In this document: one piece after another, positions 10,928 to 22,440 of the stretch
Layout of the letters: every line of letters begins with the position of its first letter
How positions within the stretch are numbered: position 1 is the stretch's first letter
DNA from: Paraburkholderia hiiakae
GTDB taxonomy: Bacteria; Pseudomonadota; Gammaproteobacteria; Burkholderiales; Burkholderiaceae
Direction of reading: 5' to 3'
Length of the DNA: 64,000 nucleotides
Assembly: GCF_904848665.1 (NCBI RefSeq)
Contig: NZ_CAJHCQ010000003.1
Location: forward strand, 412,148 to 476,147
Program-made: the position numbers and the translations under genes
The notes under the pieces: model-generated
Database searches by the model: none
What the model saw: the letters and a program-made list of their open reading frames with translations, nothing else
Told to the model about the DNA's origin: nothing

Positions 10928-11623
10928 ATGAAATCGACCCGTCCCTTTTATCCGACGCCCGTCATCACGATCGACGGCCCGACCGCTTCCGGCAAGGGCA
11001 CGGTGGCCGCGCTGGTCGCCGCGCAACTCGGCTTTCACCTGCTCGACAGCGGCGCGCTATACCGGCTGGCCGCGCTCGCAAGCGTGCGCTATGCGATTGC
11101 TGCCGACGACGCCGGGAGCCTGGCGAAGCTGATCGACGATCTTCACATCACGTTCCGCGAGGGGCTTGCGCAACTCGACGGCGTTGACGTTTCGAACGAA
11201 ATCCGCGCCGAGGAAGTGGGCAACCGCGCCTCGATGATCGCCGCGCATCCGGCCGTGCGCACGGCGCTCGTGGCGCGCCAGCGGGCGTTTCGCAAGCTTC
11301 CTGGGCTCGTGGCGGACGGCCGCGACATGGGCACCGTGATTTTCCCGGACGCCGTTCTGAAGGTGTTTTTGACGGCCAGCGTGGAGGCCCGTGCGGCCCG
11401 CCGGCATAAGCAATTGATCCAAAAAGGTTTTTCTGCTAATATGGAAGACTTGCTTCGGGATTTGCGTGAACGCGACGCGCGCGACAGTAACCGCGCGGCC
11501 GCGCCGCTCAAGCCCGCAGCGGATGCGCAGCTTCTCGATACCTCGGCGCTTTCCGTCGACCAGGCGGTCGAACAGGTGGTGCGGTGGTATGAGGAGTCGA
11601 GCCAACTGCGGCCCGTGCGGTAA
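10928..11623 (+). CDS. cmk: Cytidylate kinase
   Basis: The 231-residue kinase phosphorylates CMP and dCMP with ATP. The P-loop is [12 protein letters not shown] at about 17-28, followed by [12 protein letters not shown] (NMP-binding) and [15 protein letters not shown]. It lies 28 bp after aroA and 213 bp before rpsA, the conserved cmk-rpsA arrangement. Confidence 0.97.
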   Translation: MKSTRPFYPTPVITIDGPTASGKGTVAALVAAQLGFHLLDSGALYRLAALASVRYAIAADDAGSLAKLIDDLHITFREGLAQLDGVDVSNEIRAEEVGNRASMIAAHPAVRTALVARQRAFRKLPGLVADGRDMGTVIFPDAVLKVFLTASVEARAARRHKQLIQKGFSANMEDLLRDLRERDARDSNRAAAPLKPAADAQLLDTSALSVDQAVEQVVRWYEESSQLRPVR

Positions 11624-11836
11624 TTTACGCTCGCGGCAAAACGCAGTAGTCAGGTAGCAGCAAGAAAGCAGTAGCAGTACGAGTTGGTGCCCTGGAAAGA
11701 AACAGGGCGTGTCTTAAACCCTTTAACCCCGTGTGGCTTTTGCATCTGTGCCGCGAACGTAAGCGCTCCGGCCTCAACGCCCGACCGGTCAAAACTGGCT
11801 GGCGGAGCAGCGAAAACCATGCAAATCCAGATTTTT

Positions 11837-13549
11837 ATGTCCGACCTGCAAACCTCCACCCCGAATACCGAATCTTTTGCGGCTCTGTTCGAAGAGTCGC
11901 TGACCCGTCAAGACATGCGCGCCGGCGAAGTGATCTCCGCCGAAGTCGTGCGTGTTGACCACAACTTCGTGGTCGTGAACGCTGGTCTCAAGTCCGAAGC
12001 CTATATTCCGCTCGAAGAGTTCCTGAACGACGCGGGTGAAGTGGAAGTGCAGGCGGGCGATTTCGTTTCCGTCGCGATCGACGCGCTGGAAAACGGCTAC
12101 GGCGACACCATCCTGTCGCGCGACAAGGCGAAGCGTCTGGCTTCGTGGCTGTCGCTGGAAAAGGCTCTCGACAACAACGAACTCGTGACCGGCACGATCA
12201 CGGGCAAGGTCAAGGGCGGCATGACCGTCATGGTCAACGGCATCCGCGCGTTCCTGCCGGGTTCGCTCGTCGACACGCGTCCGGTCAAGGACACGACGCC
12301 GTACGAAGGCAAGACGCTCGAATTCCGCGTGATCAAGCTCGACCGCAAGCGTAACAACGTCGTGCTGTCGCGCCGCGCAGTGATCGAAGCCACGCAAGGC
12401 GAAGAGCGCGCAAAGCTGCTCGAAACGCTGAAGGAAGGCGCGATCGTCAACGGCGTGGTCAAGAACATCACCGACTACGGCGCGTTCGTGGACCTCGGCG
12501 GTATCGACGGCCTGCTGCACATCACCGACATCGCATGGCGTCGCGTGCGTCACCCGAGCGAAGTTCTGTCGGTTGGCCAGGAAGTCACCGCGAAGATCCT
12601 CAAGTTCGACCAGGAAAAGAACCGCGTTTCGCTCGGTATCAAGCAACTGGGCGACGATCCGTGGGAAGGCATCTCGCGCCGTTACCCGTCGGGCACGCGC
12701 CTGTTCGGCAAGGTCACGAACATCACCGACTACGGCGCGTTCGTCGAAGTCGAATCGGGCATCGAAGGCTTGGTTCACGTGTCGGAAATGGACTGGACCA
12801 ACAAGAACGTTGCTCCGTCGAAGGTTGTTCAGCTGGGCGACGAAGTCGAAGTCATGGTCCTCGAGATCGACGAAGACCGCCGCCGCATCTCGCTCGGCAT
12901 GAAGCAATGCAAGCCGAATCCGTGGGATGACTTCAGCCGCAACTTCAAGAAGGGCGACAAGCTGCAAGGCGCAATCAAGTCGATCACCGACTTCGGCGTC
13001 TTCATCGGTCTGCCTGGCGGCATCGACGGTCTGGTTCACCTTTCGGACCTGTCGTGGTCGGAAACGGGCGAAGAAGCCGTTCGCAAGTACAAGAAGGGCG
13101 ACGAAGTCGAAGCCGTGGTTCTGGGCATCGACGTCGAGAAGGAACGTATTTCGCTCGGTATCAAGCAGCTCGAAGGCGACCCGTTCAGCAACTTCGTTGC
13201 TGTCAACGACAAGGGTTCGACGGTCGACGGCGTGGTCAAGTCGGTCGACGCCAAGGGCGCTGTGATTACGCTGAACGCCGATGTCGAAGGCTACCTGCGT
13301 GCTTCGGAAATCGCGCAAGACCGCGTGGAAGATGCTCGCAACGTGCTGAAGGAAGGCGACAAGGTCAACGCGATGATCATCAACATCGATCGCAAGTCGC
13401 GTGGCATCAACCTGTCGATCAAGGCGAAGGACTCGGCTGAGACGCAAGAAGCACTGCGCAGCATGTCGTCGGATACGGGTTCGGCTGCCACCGGCACGAC
13501 CAACCTGGGCGCGCTGCTCAAGGCCAAGCTCGACGGCCAGAACCAGTAA
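11837..13549 (+). CDS. rpsA: 30S ribosomal protein S1
   Basis: The 570-residue protein has six S1 (OB-fold) RNA-binding domains, visible as recurrent KxGxV...GAFVDL/GAFVEV and RISLG(M/I)KQ motifs. It unwinds and recruits mRNA to the 30S subunit. The start [14 protein letters not shown] at 11837 is the known Burkholderia N-terminus; an in-frame ATG at 11819 would add six residues. As is common for rpsA, there is no strong Shine-Dalgarno sequence. The 213-bp leader after cmk probably carries an extra promoter or the autoregulatory site, but I cannot locate it. Confidence 0.97.
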   Translation: MSDLQTSTPNTESFAALFEESLTRQDMRAGEVISAEVVRVDHNFVVVNAGLKSEAYIPLEEFLNDAGEVEVQAGDFVSVAIDALENGYGDTILSRDKAKRLASWLSLEKALDNNELVTGTITGKVKGGMTVMVNGIRAFLPGSLVDTRPVKDTTPYEGKTLEFRVIKLDRKRNNVVLSRRAVIEATQGEERAKLLETLKEGAIVNGVVKNITDYGAFVDLGGIDGLLHITDIAWRRVRHPSEVLSVGQEVTAKILKFDQEKNRVSLGIKQLGDDPWEGISRRYPSGTRLFGKVTNITDYGAFVEVESGIEGLVHVSEMDWTNKNVAPSKVVQLGDEVEVMVLEIDEDRRRISLGMKQCKPNPWDDFSRNFKKGDKLQGAIKSITDFGVFIGLPGGIDGLVHLSDLSWSETGEEAVRKYKKGDEVEAVVLGIDVEKERISLGIKQLEGDPFSNFVAVNDKGSTVDGVVKSVDAKGAVITLNADVEGYLRASEIAQDRVEDARNVLKEGDKVNAMIINIDRKSRGINLSIKAKDSAETQEALRSMSSDTGSAATGTTNLGALLKAKLDGQNQ

Positions 13550-13574
13550 GCCTCAAACGGGGGCAAGCTGAAGT

Positions 13575-13898
13575 ATGACCAAATCTGAATTGGTCGCGCA
13601 GCTGGCTACGCGATTTCCGCAACTTGTTCTCAAGGATGCGGATTTCGCGGTCAAGACGATGCTCGATGCGATGTCCGAGGCGCTTGCCAAGGGCCATCGC
13701 ATCGAAATTCGTGGCTTTGGCAGCTTCGGCCTGAATCGTCGGCCGTCGCGCGTTGGGCGCAATCCCAAGTCGGGTGAAAAGGTGCTGGTGCCTGAGAAGT
13801 TTGTGCCGCACTTCAAGCCGGGCAAGGAGTTGCGCGAGCGCGTGGACCGTAATTCGGGCGAGCCGCTGAAGGCGGACGAGCCGGACGACGACCTGTAA
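13575..13898 (+). CDS. ihfB: Integration host factor subunit beta
   Basis: The 107-residue DNA-bending protein has the HU/IHF signature [20 protein letters not shown] at about residues 46-65 and the DNA-intercalating RNPKSGEKV arm. A charged C-terminal extension follows residue 92. IHF assists sigma-54 promoters by bending DNA between activator and polymerase, which matters for the sigma-54 system at 48.5-58.7 kb. It lies 25 bp after rpsA and is followed by a terminator. Confidence 0.97.
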   Translation: MTKSELVAQLATRFPQLVLKDADFAVKTMLDAMSEALAKGHRIEIRGFGSFGLNRRPSRVGRNPKSGEKVLVPEKFVPHFKPGKELRERVDRNSGEPLKADEPDDDL

Positions 13899-13974
13899 GC
13901 GTTGGATCGTTTTTCGATCGGGCGATTGCGGTCGTCGGCGGTCAATGCCAGATGGCCAGAATGCATGGACCGGT

Positions 13975-14012
13975 AAAAAGCGCTGGGGTGAATAACCCCG
14001 GCGCTTTTTTTT
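13975..14012 (+). terminator. Terminator after ihfB
   Basis: A stem-loop with AAGCGC and TGGGG arms pairs with CCCC and GGCGCTT around a short AT loop, followed by eight T residues. It closes the supraoperon ahead of lapA. Confidence 0.85.
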
Positions 14013-14194
14013 CGTCTGCGCCTTTTCGACGCTGTTTGCGCTGGCGTCCCGGTTTGATCTGGTGCTGCGCTCGCTCACACGTGTCGGCGCGCGAGCCGTT
14101 CAATTACAATACGGGACACTTCGGCGCGGCTTGTGCTGCGGCGCAGCATGTCCGCCACGCCGGCGCCTTTCTCAACTGCCGAGAGAATCCTTCA

Positions 14195-14488
14195 ATGAGA
14201 TTGATCGCCTGGGTGATCCGTGTGCTGGTGTTCGTACTGCTGCTCGTACTCGCGCTCGCCAACACGCAAACCGCGACGCTGAACTTTCTGGCCGGATATT
14301 CGTGGCAGGCTCCATTGATCCTGATCGGCCTCGCGTTTTTTGTGGTGGGGCTGCTGGCGGGGCTGCTTTCCGCGCTGCCCGGCGTGTTCCGGCTGCGCAT
14401 GGAAAACGGCCGCCTCAAACGCGACTTGCGTGTGGCGCGAGAAACGCCCACGCCGAGTGCCGAGCCGCCGCTGCCGCCGCTCATCTGA
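14195..14488 (+). CDS. lapA: LapA family inner-membrane protein
   Basis: This 97-residue protein has two transmembrane segments (about 4-22 and 38-60) and a basic cytoplasmic tail, matching lipopolysaccharide assembly protein A (DUF1049). LapA works with LapB to couple LPS synthesis to LpxC turnover by FtsH. It is immediately upstream of lapB, as in most proteobacteria. The start at 14195 follows GAGAGAATCC; the long in-frame extension upstream has no family support. Confidence 0.85.
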   Translation: MRLIAWVIRVLVFVLLLVLALANTQTATLNFLAGYSWQAPLILIGLAFFVVGLLAGLLSALPGVFRLRMENGRLKRDLRVARETPTPSAEPPLPPLI

Positions 14489-14552
14489 TTTGTATTGCCG
14501 TGCCGCGCGCCTGATCGCGTGCGGCTGATTTTCTGCTCATACCATCGCTCGC

Positions 14553-15728
14553 ATGGATCTCGATTTTTGGTGGCTCCTCGTCATTCCCGTGGCTTTTGCG
14601 CTCGGATGGATGGCGTCGCGCTACGACCTGAAGGCACTCCTTTCGGAAAGCGCCAACCTGCCGCGCTCGTATTTTCGCGGGCTGAATTTTCTGCTTAACG
14701 AGCAGCCGGATAAGGCCATCGATGCGTTCATCGAGGTCGCCAAGCTCGACCCTGAAACCGTCGAACTGCACTTCGCGCTCGGCAATCTGTTTCGGCGCCG
14801 CGGCGAGACCGATCGTGCGATCCGCGTGCATCAGAATCTGCTTTCGCGCTCCGACCTGCCCGTGAACGAGCGCGATCACGCGCTCTATGAACTCGGCCAG
14901 GATTTCCTGAAGGCCGGCATGCTCGACCGCGCCGAGGAAACCTTCGGCAAGCTCAAGTCGGGCGACTTTGCGCTTGGCGCACAGCGCGCGCTGCTCGCGA
15001 TCTACGAGATCGAGAAGGACTGGAATCGCTGCATCGACACCGCACGTCATCTCGAAACGATGGGCGCGGCGTCGCTCGACCTCGAGATCGCGCAGTTCCA
15101 TTGCGAACTCGCACAGGAAGCGCTCCAGCAGAAGAAGCCCGACGAAGCACGCCGTCAGCTGGCGCTGGCGCTCAAGGCCAATTCGCAGAACGTGCGCGCG
15201 ACGATCCTCGCGGGCGACGTCGATGCGGCAAGCGGGGATTGCGAGACCGCGCTAGGCCACTGGCGCGAAGTCGAGGCGCAAAACCCCGCGTATCTGCCGC
15301 TCGTCGCCGAAAAGGTCATGAAGGCCTACGAGACGCTCGGCCGCGCCGAACAGGGCGCGCAGTTGCTCACGACGTGGGTCGACGCATATCCGTCTAACGA
15401 TCTGCTCGATGTCGCCTACAAGTATGTCGCCGCCCTGCGCGGCACCGATGCGGCACACGCGCTCGCCCGCACGCAGATGCAGAAGTCGCCCAACCTCGCC
15501 GGCATGGCGCGCCTGCTCGAAGCGCAGCAGGCGACGGCCGAAGAGCCGCGCCGCAGCGAACTCGAACTGATGCGCAAGCTGCTCCAGCAGCGCACCAAGA
15601 ACCTGCCTCGCTACACCTGCCAGAACTGCGGCTTCCGCGCGCGCCTCTTCTACTGGCAGTGTCCGGGCTGCAGCGGCTGGGAAACCTACGCGCCGCGCCG
15701 CGTCGAACCGGTTCCCGCGTCGAGCTGA
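14553..15728 (+). CDS. lapB: Lipopolysaccharide assembly protein B
   Basis: The 391-residue protein has an N-terminal membrane anchor (about 4-20), a run of TPR repeats and a C-terminal rubredoxin-like metal site, CQNCGF and CPGCSGW near residues 356 and 373. This is the architecture of LapB/YciM, the adaptor that presents LpxC to FtsH and restrains lipid A synthesis. It follows lapA and precedes LPS sugar genes, fitting an envelope-building cluster. Confidence 0.95.
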   Translation: MDLDFWWLLVIPVAFALGWMASRYDLKALLSESANLPRSYFRGLNFLLNEQPDKAIDAFIEVAKLDPETVELHFALGNLFRRRGETDRAIRVHQNLLSRSDLPVNERDHALYELGQDFLKAGMLDRAEETFGKLKSGDFALGAQRALLAIYEIEKDWNRCIDTARHLETMGAASLDLEIAQFHCELAQEALQQKKPDEARRQLALALKANSQNVRATILAGDVDAASGDCETALGHWREVEAQNPAYLPLVAEKVMKAYETLGRAEQGAQLLTTWVDAYPSNDLLDVAYKYVAALRGTDAAHALARTQMQKSPNLAGMARLLEAQQATAEEPRRSELELMRKLLQQRTKNLPRYTCQNCGFRARLFYWQCPGCSGWETYAPRRVEPVPASS

Positions 15729-15823
15729 GCCTAAGGGCGCCTCGCCGGCCACAACTGGCCGGCCGCAGCTCGCGGGCCGCACAAACAGTCATTCCAATAT
15801 CAGCATCTGTCACCGGAGCGCCT

Positions 15824-17192
<1,369 letters not shown>

Positions 17193-17221
<29 letters not shown>

Positions 17222-18197
17222 AGCCACGCCTGTCACCGCGCTTGCGACAGCTATCGCGCCCGAAGTGCGCGTCGTGCCGCGCGAGAAGCTCGCCACCTCG
17301 CGCGTGCTGGTGGTGGGCGACGTCATGCTCGACCGCTACTGGTTCGGCGACGTCAACCGCATCTCGCCGGAAGCGCCGGTGCCGGTCGTGCATGTGCAGC
17401 GCAAGGAAGACCGCCTGGGTGGCGCCGCGAACGTTGCGCGCAACGCGGCGGCGCTCGGTGCCCATGCGGGGCTCCTGTGCGTGGTGGGCCACGACGAACC
17501 CGGCGAGCGCATCGTCGAGTTGCTCGACGAAAGCAACGTGAACGCGTATCTCGAACGCGATCCCACGTTGCCGACCACCATCAAGCTGCGCGTGCTGTCG
17601 CGCCAGCAGCAGCTCTTGCGTGTGGACTTCGAGAACACGCCCGCGCACGAGATCCTGCTTGCCAGCCTCGCACGTTTCGACGCGCTGCTGCCCACGCACG
17701 ACGTGATTCTGCTCTCCGACTACGCAAAGGGCGGCCTCACGCACGTCACGCAGATGATCGCGAAGGCGCGCGCTGCGGGCAAGGCGGTACTTGTCGATCC
17801 CAAGGGAGACGACTGGGAGCGCTATCGCGGCGCGAGCCTCATCACGCCGAACCGCGCGGAGCTACGCGAAGTGGTGGGCACCTGGAAGTCCGAGGAGGAC
17901 CTGCACGCACGCGTGACGAAGCTGCGCCGCGAACTGCAGTTCGATGCGCTGCTGCTCACGCGCTCGGAAGAGGGTATGACGCTCTTTTCCGAAGACGGCG
18001 TGGTGCACGCGGCAGCCGACGCGCGCGAAGTGTATGATGTCTCGGGCGCCGGCGACACGGTGATCGCGACTGTCGCGGTCATGCTGGGCGCGGGTTTGCC
18101 GCTCGTCGAGGGCGTTGCGCTCGCGAATCGCGCGGCCGGCATCGTGGTCGGCAAGCTCGGTACGGCCACCGTCAATTACGACGAACTCTTTCAATAA
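17193..18197 (+). CDS. hldA: D-glycero-beta-D-manno-heptose-7-phosphate kinase (kinase domain only)
   Basis: This 334-residue PfkB/ribokinase-family protein makes heptose 1,7-bisphosphate for the LPS inner core. The sugar-binding [14 protein letters not shown] and the catalytic DVSGAGDTV motif are present. It lacks the C-terminal nucleotidyltransferase domain of E. coli HldE, so the adenylyltransferase must be a separate gene outside the window. The start at 17193 (MSISQTPQ) lies inside ugd. Confidence 0.94.
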
Positions 18198-18292
18198 CGT
18201 TGCGCACCCCGGCCGGGATTTCCGGAGAGTTTTCCCGGTTGTGGGTCAACCTCGCATCAACCTCGCGTGAACCTCGTCACCGCAGACCTATC

Positions 18293-19285
18293 ATGACCCT
18301 CATCGTCACCGGCGCGGCCGGCTTCATCGGCAGCAACATCGTCAAGGCGCTGAACGAACGCGGCGAAGACCGCATCATCGCCGTCGACAATCTCACCCGC
18401 GCGGACAAGTTCAAGAATCTCGTCGATTGCGAGATCGACGACTATATCGACAAGACCGAGTTCGTCGAGCGCTTCACGCGCGGCGACTTCGGCGACGTGC
18501 GCGCGGTGTTCCACGAAGGCGCCTGTTCGGACACGATGGAAACCGACGGCCGCTACATGATGGACAACAACTTCCGCTATAGCCGCGCCGTGCTCGACGC
18601 GTGTCTCGCGCAGCGCGTGCAGTTTCTGTATGCATCGTCGGCGGCGATCTATGGCGGCTCTACGCGCTTCGTCGAAGAGCGCGACGTGGAAGCGCCGCTG
18701 AACGTGTACGGCTATTCGAAGTTCCTGTTCGACCAGGTGATCCGCCGCGTGTTGCCCACGGCGCAAAGCCAGATTGCGGGCTTTCGCTACTTCAACGTGT
18801 ATGGTCCGCGCGAGACGCACAAGGCGCGCATGGCGTCAGTGGCGTTCCACAACTTCAACCAGTTCCGCGCTGAAGGTCGCGTAAAGCTGTTCGGCGAGTA
18901 CAACGGTTATGCGCCGGGCGAGCAGACGCGCGACTTCGTCTCGGTCGAGGACGTCGTGAAAGTCAACCTGTTCTTCTACGATCATCCGGAGAAGACGGGC
19001 ATCTTCAATCTGGGCAGCGGCCGCGCGCAACCGTTCAACGACATCGCAACGACCGTGGTGAACACGCTGCGTGCGATGGAAGGCAAGCCAGCGCTCTCGC
19101 TGGCGGAGCAGGTCAAGGAAGGGCTGATCGAATACATCCCGTTTCCCGACGCGCTGCGCGGCAAGTATCAGTGCTTCACGCAAGCGGATCAGTCGAAGCT
19201 GCGCGCAGCGGGCTACGACGCGCCGTTCCTGACGGTGCAGGAAGGGGTGGATCGTTATGTACGTTGGCTTTCTGGCCAGGTGTAA
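18293..19285 (+). CDS. hldD: ADP-L-glycero-D-manno-heptose 6-epimerase
   Basis: The 330-residue short-chain dehydrogenase epimerises ADP-heptose for LPS core synthesis. It has the NADP Rossmann motif [11 protein letters not shown], the YxxxK active site in [11 protein letters not shown], and NVYGPRE. It starts at [10 protein letters not shown] (18293), 95 bp after hldA. With ugd and hldA it forms an LPS-core sugar operon. Confidence 0.96.
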   Translation: MTLIVTGAAGFIGSNIVKALNERGEDRIIAVDNLTRADKFKNLVDCEIDDYIDKTEFVERFTRGDFGDVRAVFHEGACSDTMETDGRYMMDNNFRYSRAVLDACLAQRVQFLYASSAAIYGGSTRFVEERDVEAPLNVYGYSKFLFDQVIRRVLPTAQSQIAGFRYFNVYGPRETHKARMASVAFHNFNQFRAEGRVKLFGEYNGYAPGEQTRDFVSVEDVVKVNLFFYDHPEKTGIFNLGSGRAQPFNDIATTVVNTLRAMEGKPALSLAEQVKEGLIEYIPFPDALRGKYQCFTQADQSKLRAAGYDAPFLTVQEGVDRYVRWLSGQV

Positions 19286-19358
19286 CGCGAAGCCGTGACT
19301 TCATAAACTGGATTCTCCTCGCCGGCGGTGGTCGCCGGCGTTTTCAGGGAGATCCAGC

Positions 19359-19709
19359 ATGTTCCGAAAAATCCTTGCGGCGGCCGCGCTTCTGGCCGTA
19401 TTCAGTCACGCCTTCGCGGCCGTGGACGTCAACACGGCCAACGAAGACGCGCTTCGCGGCATCAAGGGCATTGGACCCGCGCGCGCCAAGGCCATTCTCG
19501 ACGAGCGCGGCGCGCACGGCCCGTACAAGGATGCCGCAGACCTCAGCAAGCGCGTAAAGGGCTTGGGCGGCCATACTGTCGAACGTTTGCAGGCCGAAGG
19601 ATTGGCGGTCGGCCCCGCGAATGCCCAGGCGGGGCAGGCGAAGGTTGCACAGGCAACGCCCGCGAAGGCGGGAGTGCCGCAGCCGGCTACCGTGGCCGTC
19701 AAGAAGTAG
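19359..19709 (+). CDS. ComEA-like helix-hairpin-helix DNA-binding protein
   Basis: This 116-residue protein has a signal peptide (AFA-AVDV, cleavage near 21), then a helix-hairpin-helix domain of the ComEA type: VNTANEDALRGIKGIGPARAKAI and a second hairpin near 60-80. The tail is Ala/Gln/Lys-rich. ComEA proteins bind incoming DNA in the periplasm during natural transformation; stand-alone homologues like this occur widely without proof of competence. It sits between hldD and cysM. Confidence 0.85.
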   Translation: MFRKILAAAALLAVFSHAFAAVDVNTANEDALRGIKGIGPARAKAILDERGAHGPYKDAADLSKRVKGLGGHTVERLQAEGLAVGPANAQAGQAKVAQATPAKAGVPQPATVAVKK

Positions 19710-19953
19710 GCGTCCGCTTGTGTTTTGCCCCGCGCGTCGTGCTTTGGCATCGCGGGGTGCAGTCTCCTTCAGGTGTCGCTCAGGGGATGTCGACCCGCGA
19801 CGTTGACCCGCGGCCCTGTCCGCGGGCTTTTTGCTGTGGCGTCGAGGTCGGGTCGCCAGCCTGCGTCCATACCAGCGTTATGGGTCTCCAGCGGTCGCTG
19901 GCCGCGTGGTTTAGAATCGACGGATCACGTCATCGCGCCTCACCGCCATTCCC

Positions 19954-20856
19954 ATGCCCTACAAGACCATCGAAGACACGATCGGCAATACACCGCTCGT
20001 GCAACTCGTCCGCCTGCCGGACGACGAAATCCGCGCCCGCAATAACGTCGTGCTGGCCAAGCTGGAAGGCAACAACCCGGCTGGGTCGGTGAAGGACCGC
20101 CCGGCGCTTTCGATGATCCGCAAAGCCGAAGAGCGCGGCCGCATCAAGCCGGGCGATACGCTCATCGAAGCGACGAGCGGCAATACGGGCATCGCGCTCG
20201 CCATGGCAGCGGCGATTCGCGGCTACAAGATGGTGCTCATCATGCCGGAGGACCTCTCGGTCGAGCGCCGTCAGAGCATGGCCGCTTACGGCGCCGACAT
20301 CATGCTCACGCCCATCAAGGGCGGCATGGAATATGCACGCGACCTCGCCGAGCAAATGCAACGCGACGGCAAGGGCATCATCCTCGACCAGTTCGCCAAT
20401 CCCGACAATCCGCTTGCGCATTACGAGACCACCGGCCCGGAAATCTGGCGCGACACCGAAGGGCGCGTCACGCACTTCGTTTCGTCGATGGGCACGACCG
20501 GCACGATCATGGGCACGTCCCAGTTCCTGAAGGAAAAGAATCAGGCCATCGAGATCGTCGGCGCGCAGCCGGAAGAGGGCTCGCGCATTCCGGGCATCCG
20601 CAAGTGGCCCGAAGCGTATATGCCGAAGATTTTCGACCGCAGCCGCGTGGATCGCGTGGAGAACGTGAGTCAGGCCGCTGCCGAAAACATGGCGCGCCGG
20701 CTCGCCTCGGTCGAAGGCATTTTCGCGGGTATCTCGTCGGGTGGCGCATGCGAGGTGGCGATACGTCTTGCGCGCCAGCTCGAGAACGCGACGATCGTGT
20801 TCATCATCTGCGATCGTGGCGACCGCTATCTGTCTACGGGTGTGTTTCCCGCTTGA
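19954..20856 (+). CDS. cysM: Cysteine synthase B
   Basis: The 300-residue PLP enzyme makes cysteine (or S-sulfocysteine) from O-acetylserine. The N-terminal MPYKTIEDTIGNTPLV, the PLP lysine in GSVKDRPA and the phosphate loop TSGNTGIALA are typical. The sequence is closer to CysM than CysK in the KGGMEYARDLAEQM stretch. A bidirectional terminator follows. Confidence 0.95.
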   Translation: MPYKTIEDTIGNTPLVQLVRLPDDEIRARNNVVLAKLEGNNPAGSVKDRPALSMIRKAEERGRIKPGDTLIEATSGNTGIALAMAAAIRGYKMVLIMPEDLSVERRQSMAAYGADIMLTPIKGGMEYARDLAEQMQRDGKGIILDQFANPDNPLAHYETTGPEIWRDTEGRVTHFVSSMGTTGTIMGTSQFLKEKNQAIEIVGAQPEEGSRIPGIRKWPEAYMPKIFDRSRVDRVENVSQAAAENMARRLASVEGIFAGISSGGACEVAIRLARQLENATIVFIICDRGDRYLSTGVFPA

Positions 20857-20878
20857 TTCAAGCGTAGGTGCAAAAACG

Positions 20879-20916
20879 AAACGGCCTTCGGTGTTTCCGA
20901 AGGCCGTTTTGTTTTG
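20879..20916. terminator. Bidirectional terminator between cysM and mltB
   Basis: A 12-bp stem (AACGGCCTTCGG and its complement, loop TGTTT) is flanked by A-rich sequence on the left and T-rich sequence on the right. It can therefore stop transcription from both convergent genes. Confidence 0.88.
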
Positions 20917-20927
20917 CGCCGCTGAAA

Positions 20928-22226
20928 TTAGTCTTGCTGTCCGGGTGGGGTCGTGCCCGTACCATTCGGGGCGCTGTTCATGCCGTTGCCATTTCCGTTG
21001 CCGCCATTCCCAGCATTGCCGTTCGCCGGGCCCACACCCACACCCGGCTGCGTCGCCAGCATCTGCGCCTTGACGCGCATACCCAGCTGATACACCGCAA
21101 GTGCATAGAAGAAGCTGCGGTTATAGCGCGTGAGCACATAAAAGTTCTTGAGCCCGAGTTTGTACTCGGTGCCGCGTCCGGGCGAGGGCAAGTCGATCAC
21201 CGTGACGGGCGTGCCCGCCTCGGCGGCGATGTCCACGTCCGGCTGGTCGAGCACGAGCCCCGATCGCAGCAACTGGCTAAGCGGCCAGCGCGGCTCCGGC
21301 TTGCCGTCCGCGGCGGCCTGCGCAATGCCGAGGCTGCCCGCATCGGTGGCGATGTTCCACACCACGGGCCGGCCCGATTCCCAGCCGTTCTGCCTCAAAT
21401 AGTTCGCTACGCTGCCGATCGCGTCGGCTGTGCTCGCGCGCAGGTCGATGTGATTGTTGCCCTCGTAGTCCACCGCGTACTGCACGATGCTGCTCGGCAG
21501 GAACTGCGGAATGCCGATCGCGCCCGTGTACGAGCCGAGCACCGACGACGGATCGATCTGCGCGTCGCGCGTCCACACGAGGTAGTCCTCGAGATTCTTG
21601 CGGAACGTTGCCATGCGCTCGGCGCGGTTCGGCGTGTTCGGATAATCGAAGGCGAGCGTGGTGAGCGCATCGAGCGCGCGGAAGTTGCCCATGTAGCGGC
21701 CATAGATCGTCTCCACGCCGATGATGCCGACGATCACCTCAGGCGGCACGCCGAACTCTTCCGACGCGCGCTGCAGCGTGGCCTGGTTCGCGCGCCAGAA
21801 GCGCACGCCCGCATTGATGCGTACTGGGTCGAGAAAGCGCGCCTGATACGCGCGCCAGTTCTTCACGCCCGGAACCGGCGAGGGCGTGACGAGCTTCACC
21901 GCCGTCGCCGAATAATTCGCACTCGCGAAGAGCGCGTGCAGCGCGGTGGGATCGAAGTCGTAGCGCGCCACCATGTCGTTGATGAAGCCGTCGACGTCCG
22001 GATTGTTCGCGTAGCGCTGCGGGACGATTTCCTCTTCGAACGTCTGGCCCTGCGTCGGCGTTTGCGGCTGTGCTTGCGCGAGCGTGAGCGGCGTCTGTCG
22101 CGATTTCGGCGCGGCAGTTTGCGCGCGCGCCGCGCCGGTGCACAACGACGCCGCGACGCAAAGCGCGAGTGCGAGGGTCGTGCGACGTGGGCGGCTGGAG
22201 GCCAACAGAGCGGTCTTGAGCGTCAT
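20928..22226 (-). CDS. mltB: Membrane-associated lytic murein transglycosylase B
   Basis: The 432-residue protein cleaves peptidoglycan to anhydromuropeptides. It has an N-terminal signal sequence (to about residue 35) without a clear lipobox, a lysozyme-like catalytic domain with the glutamate in GVETIYGRY, and the GAIGIPQFLPSS motif. The C-terminal 35 residues are Gly/Asn/Pro low complexity, which is a lineage feature. It is transcribed convergently with cysM. Confidence 0.93.
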   Translation of the reverse strand: MTLKTALLASSRPRRTTLALALCVAASLCTGAARAQTAAPKSRQTPLTLAQAQPQTPTQGQTFEEEIVPQRYANNPDVDGFINDMVARYDFDPTALHALFASANYSATAVKLVTPSPVPGVKNWRAYQARFLDPVRINAGVRFWRANQATLQRASEEFGVPPEVIVGIIGVETIYGRYMGNFRALDALTTLAFDYPNTPNRAERMATFRKNLEDYLVWTRDAQIDPSSVLGSYTGAIGIPQFLPSSIVQYAVDYEGNNHIDLRASTADAIGSVANYLRQNGWESGRPVVWNIATDAGSLGIAQAAADGKPEPRWPLSQLLRSGLVLDQPDVDIAAEAGTPVTVIDLPSPGRGTEYKLGLKNFYVLTRYNRSFFYALAVYQLGMRVKAQMLATQPGVGVGPANGNAGNGGNGNGNGMNSAPNGTGTTPPGQQD

Positions 22227-22440
22227 GAGCGAGAGGGGGAGAGCGGTCCGGGAAGATCCCGGGCAGTATAACCGAGGGCCTTATGGGAATTGGGCCGCTG
22301 CGCGCTTGCGTGGCGCGTGAGCACCAGGACGCTGTGGTAACGTGGTGCCTGTTCGCGCGCCGGCCGGCGCGCCGCCAGACAAAAGATCGAAGGAGACCCG
22401 CGGCCGCGCGCATGCGCGAAGCCCGCGGCCAGTGCGACTC

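Noticed and set aside
8425..10929. 834-codon minus-strand ORF
   Set aside because: It lies opposite tyrA and aroA and is Arg/His/Ala-rich, as expected of antisense frames in GC-rich DNA.
11789..13447. 552-codon minus-strand ORF
   Set aside because: Antisense of rpsA; no family features.
20868..22271. 467-codon plus-strand ORF
   Set aside because: Antisense of mltB, which has clear family motifs on the minus strand.
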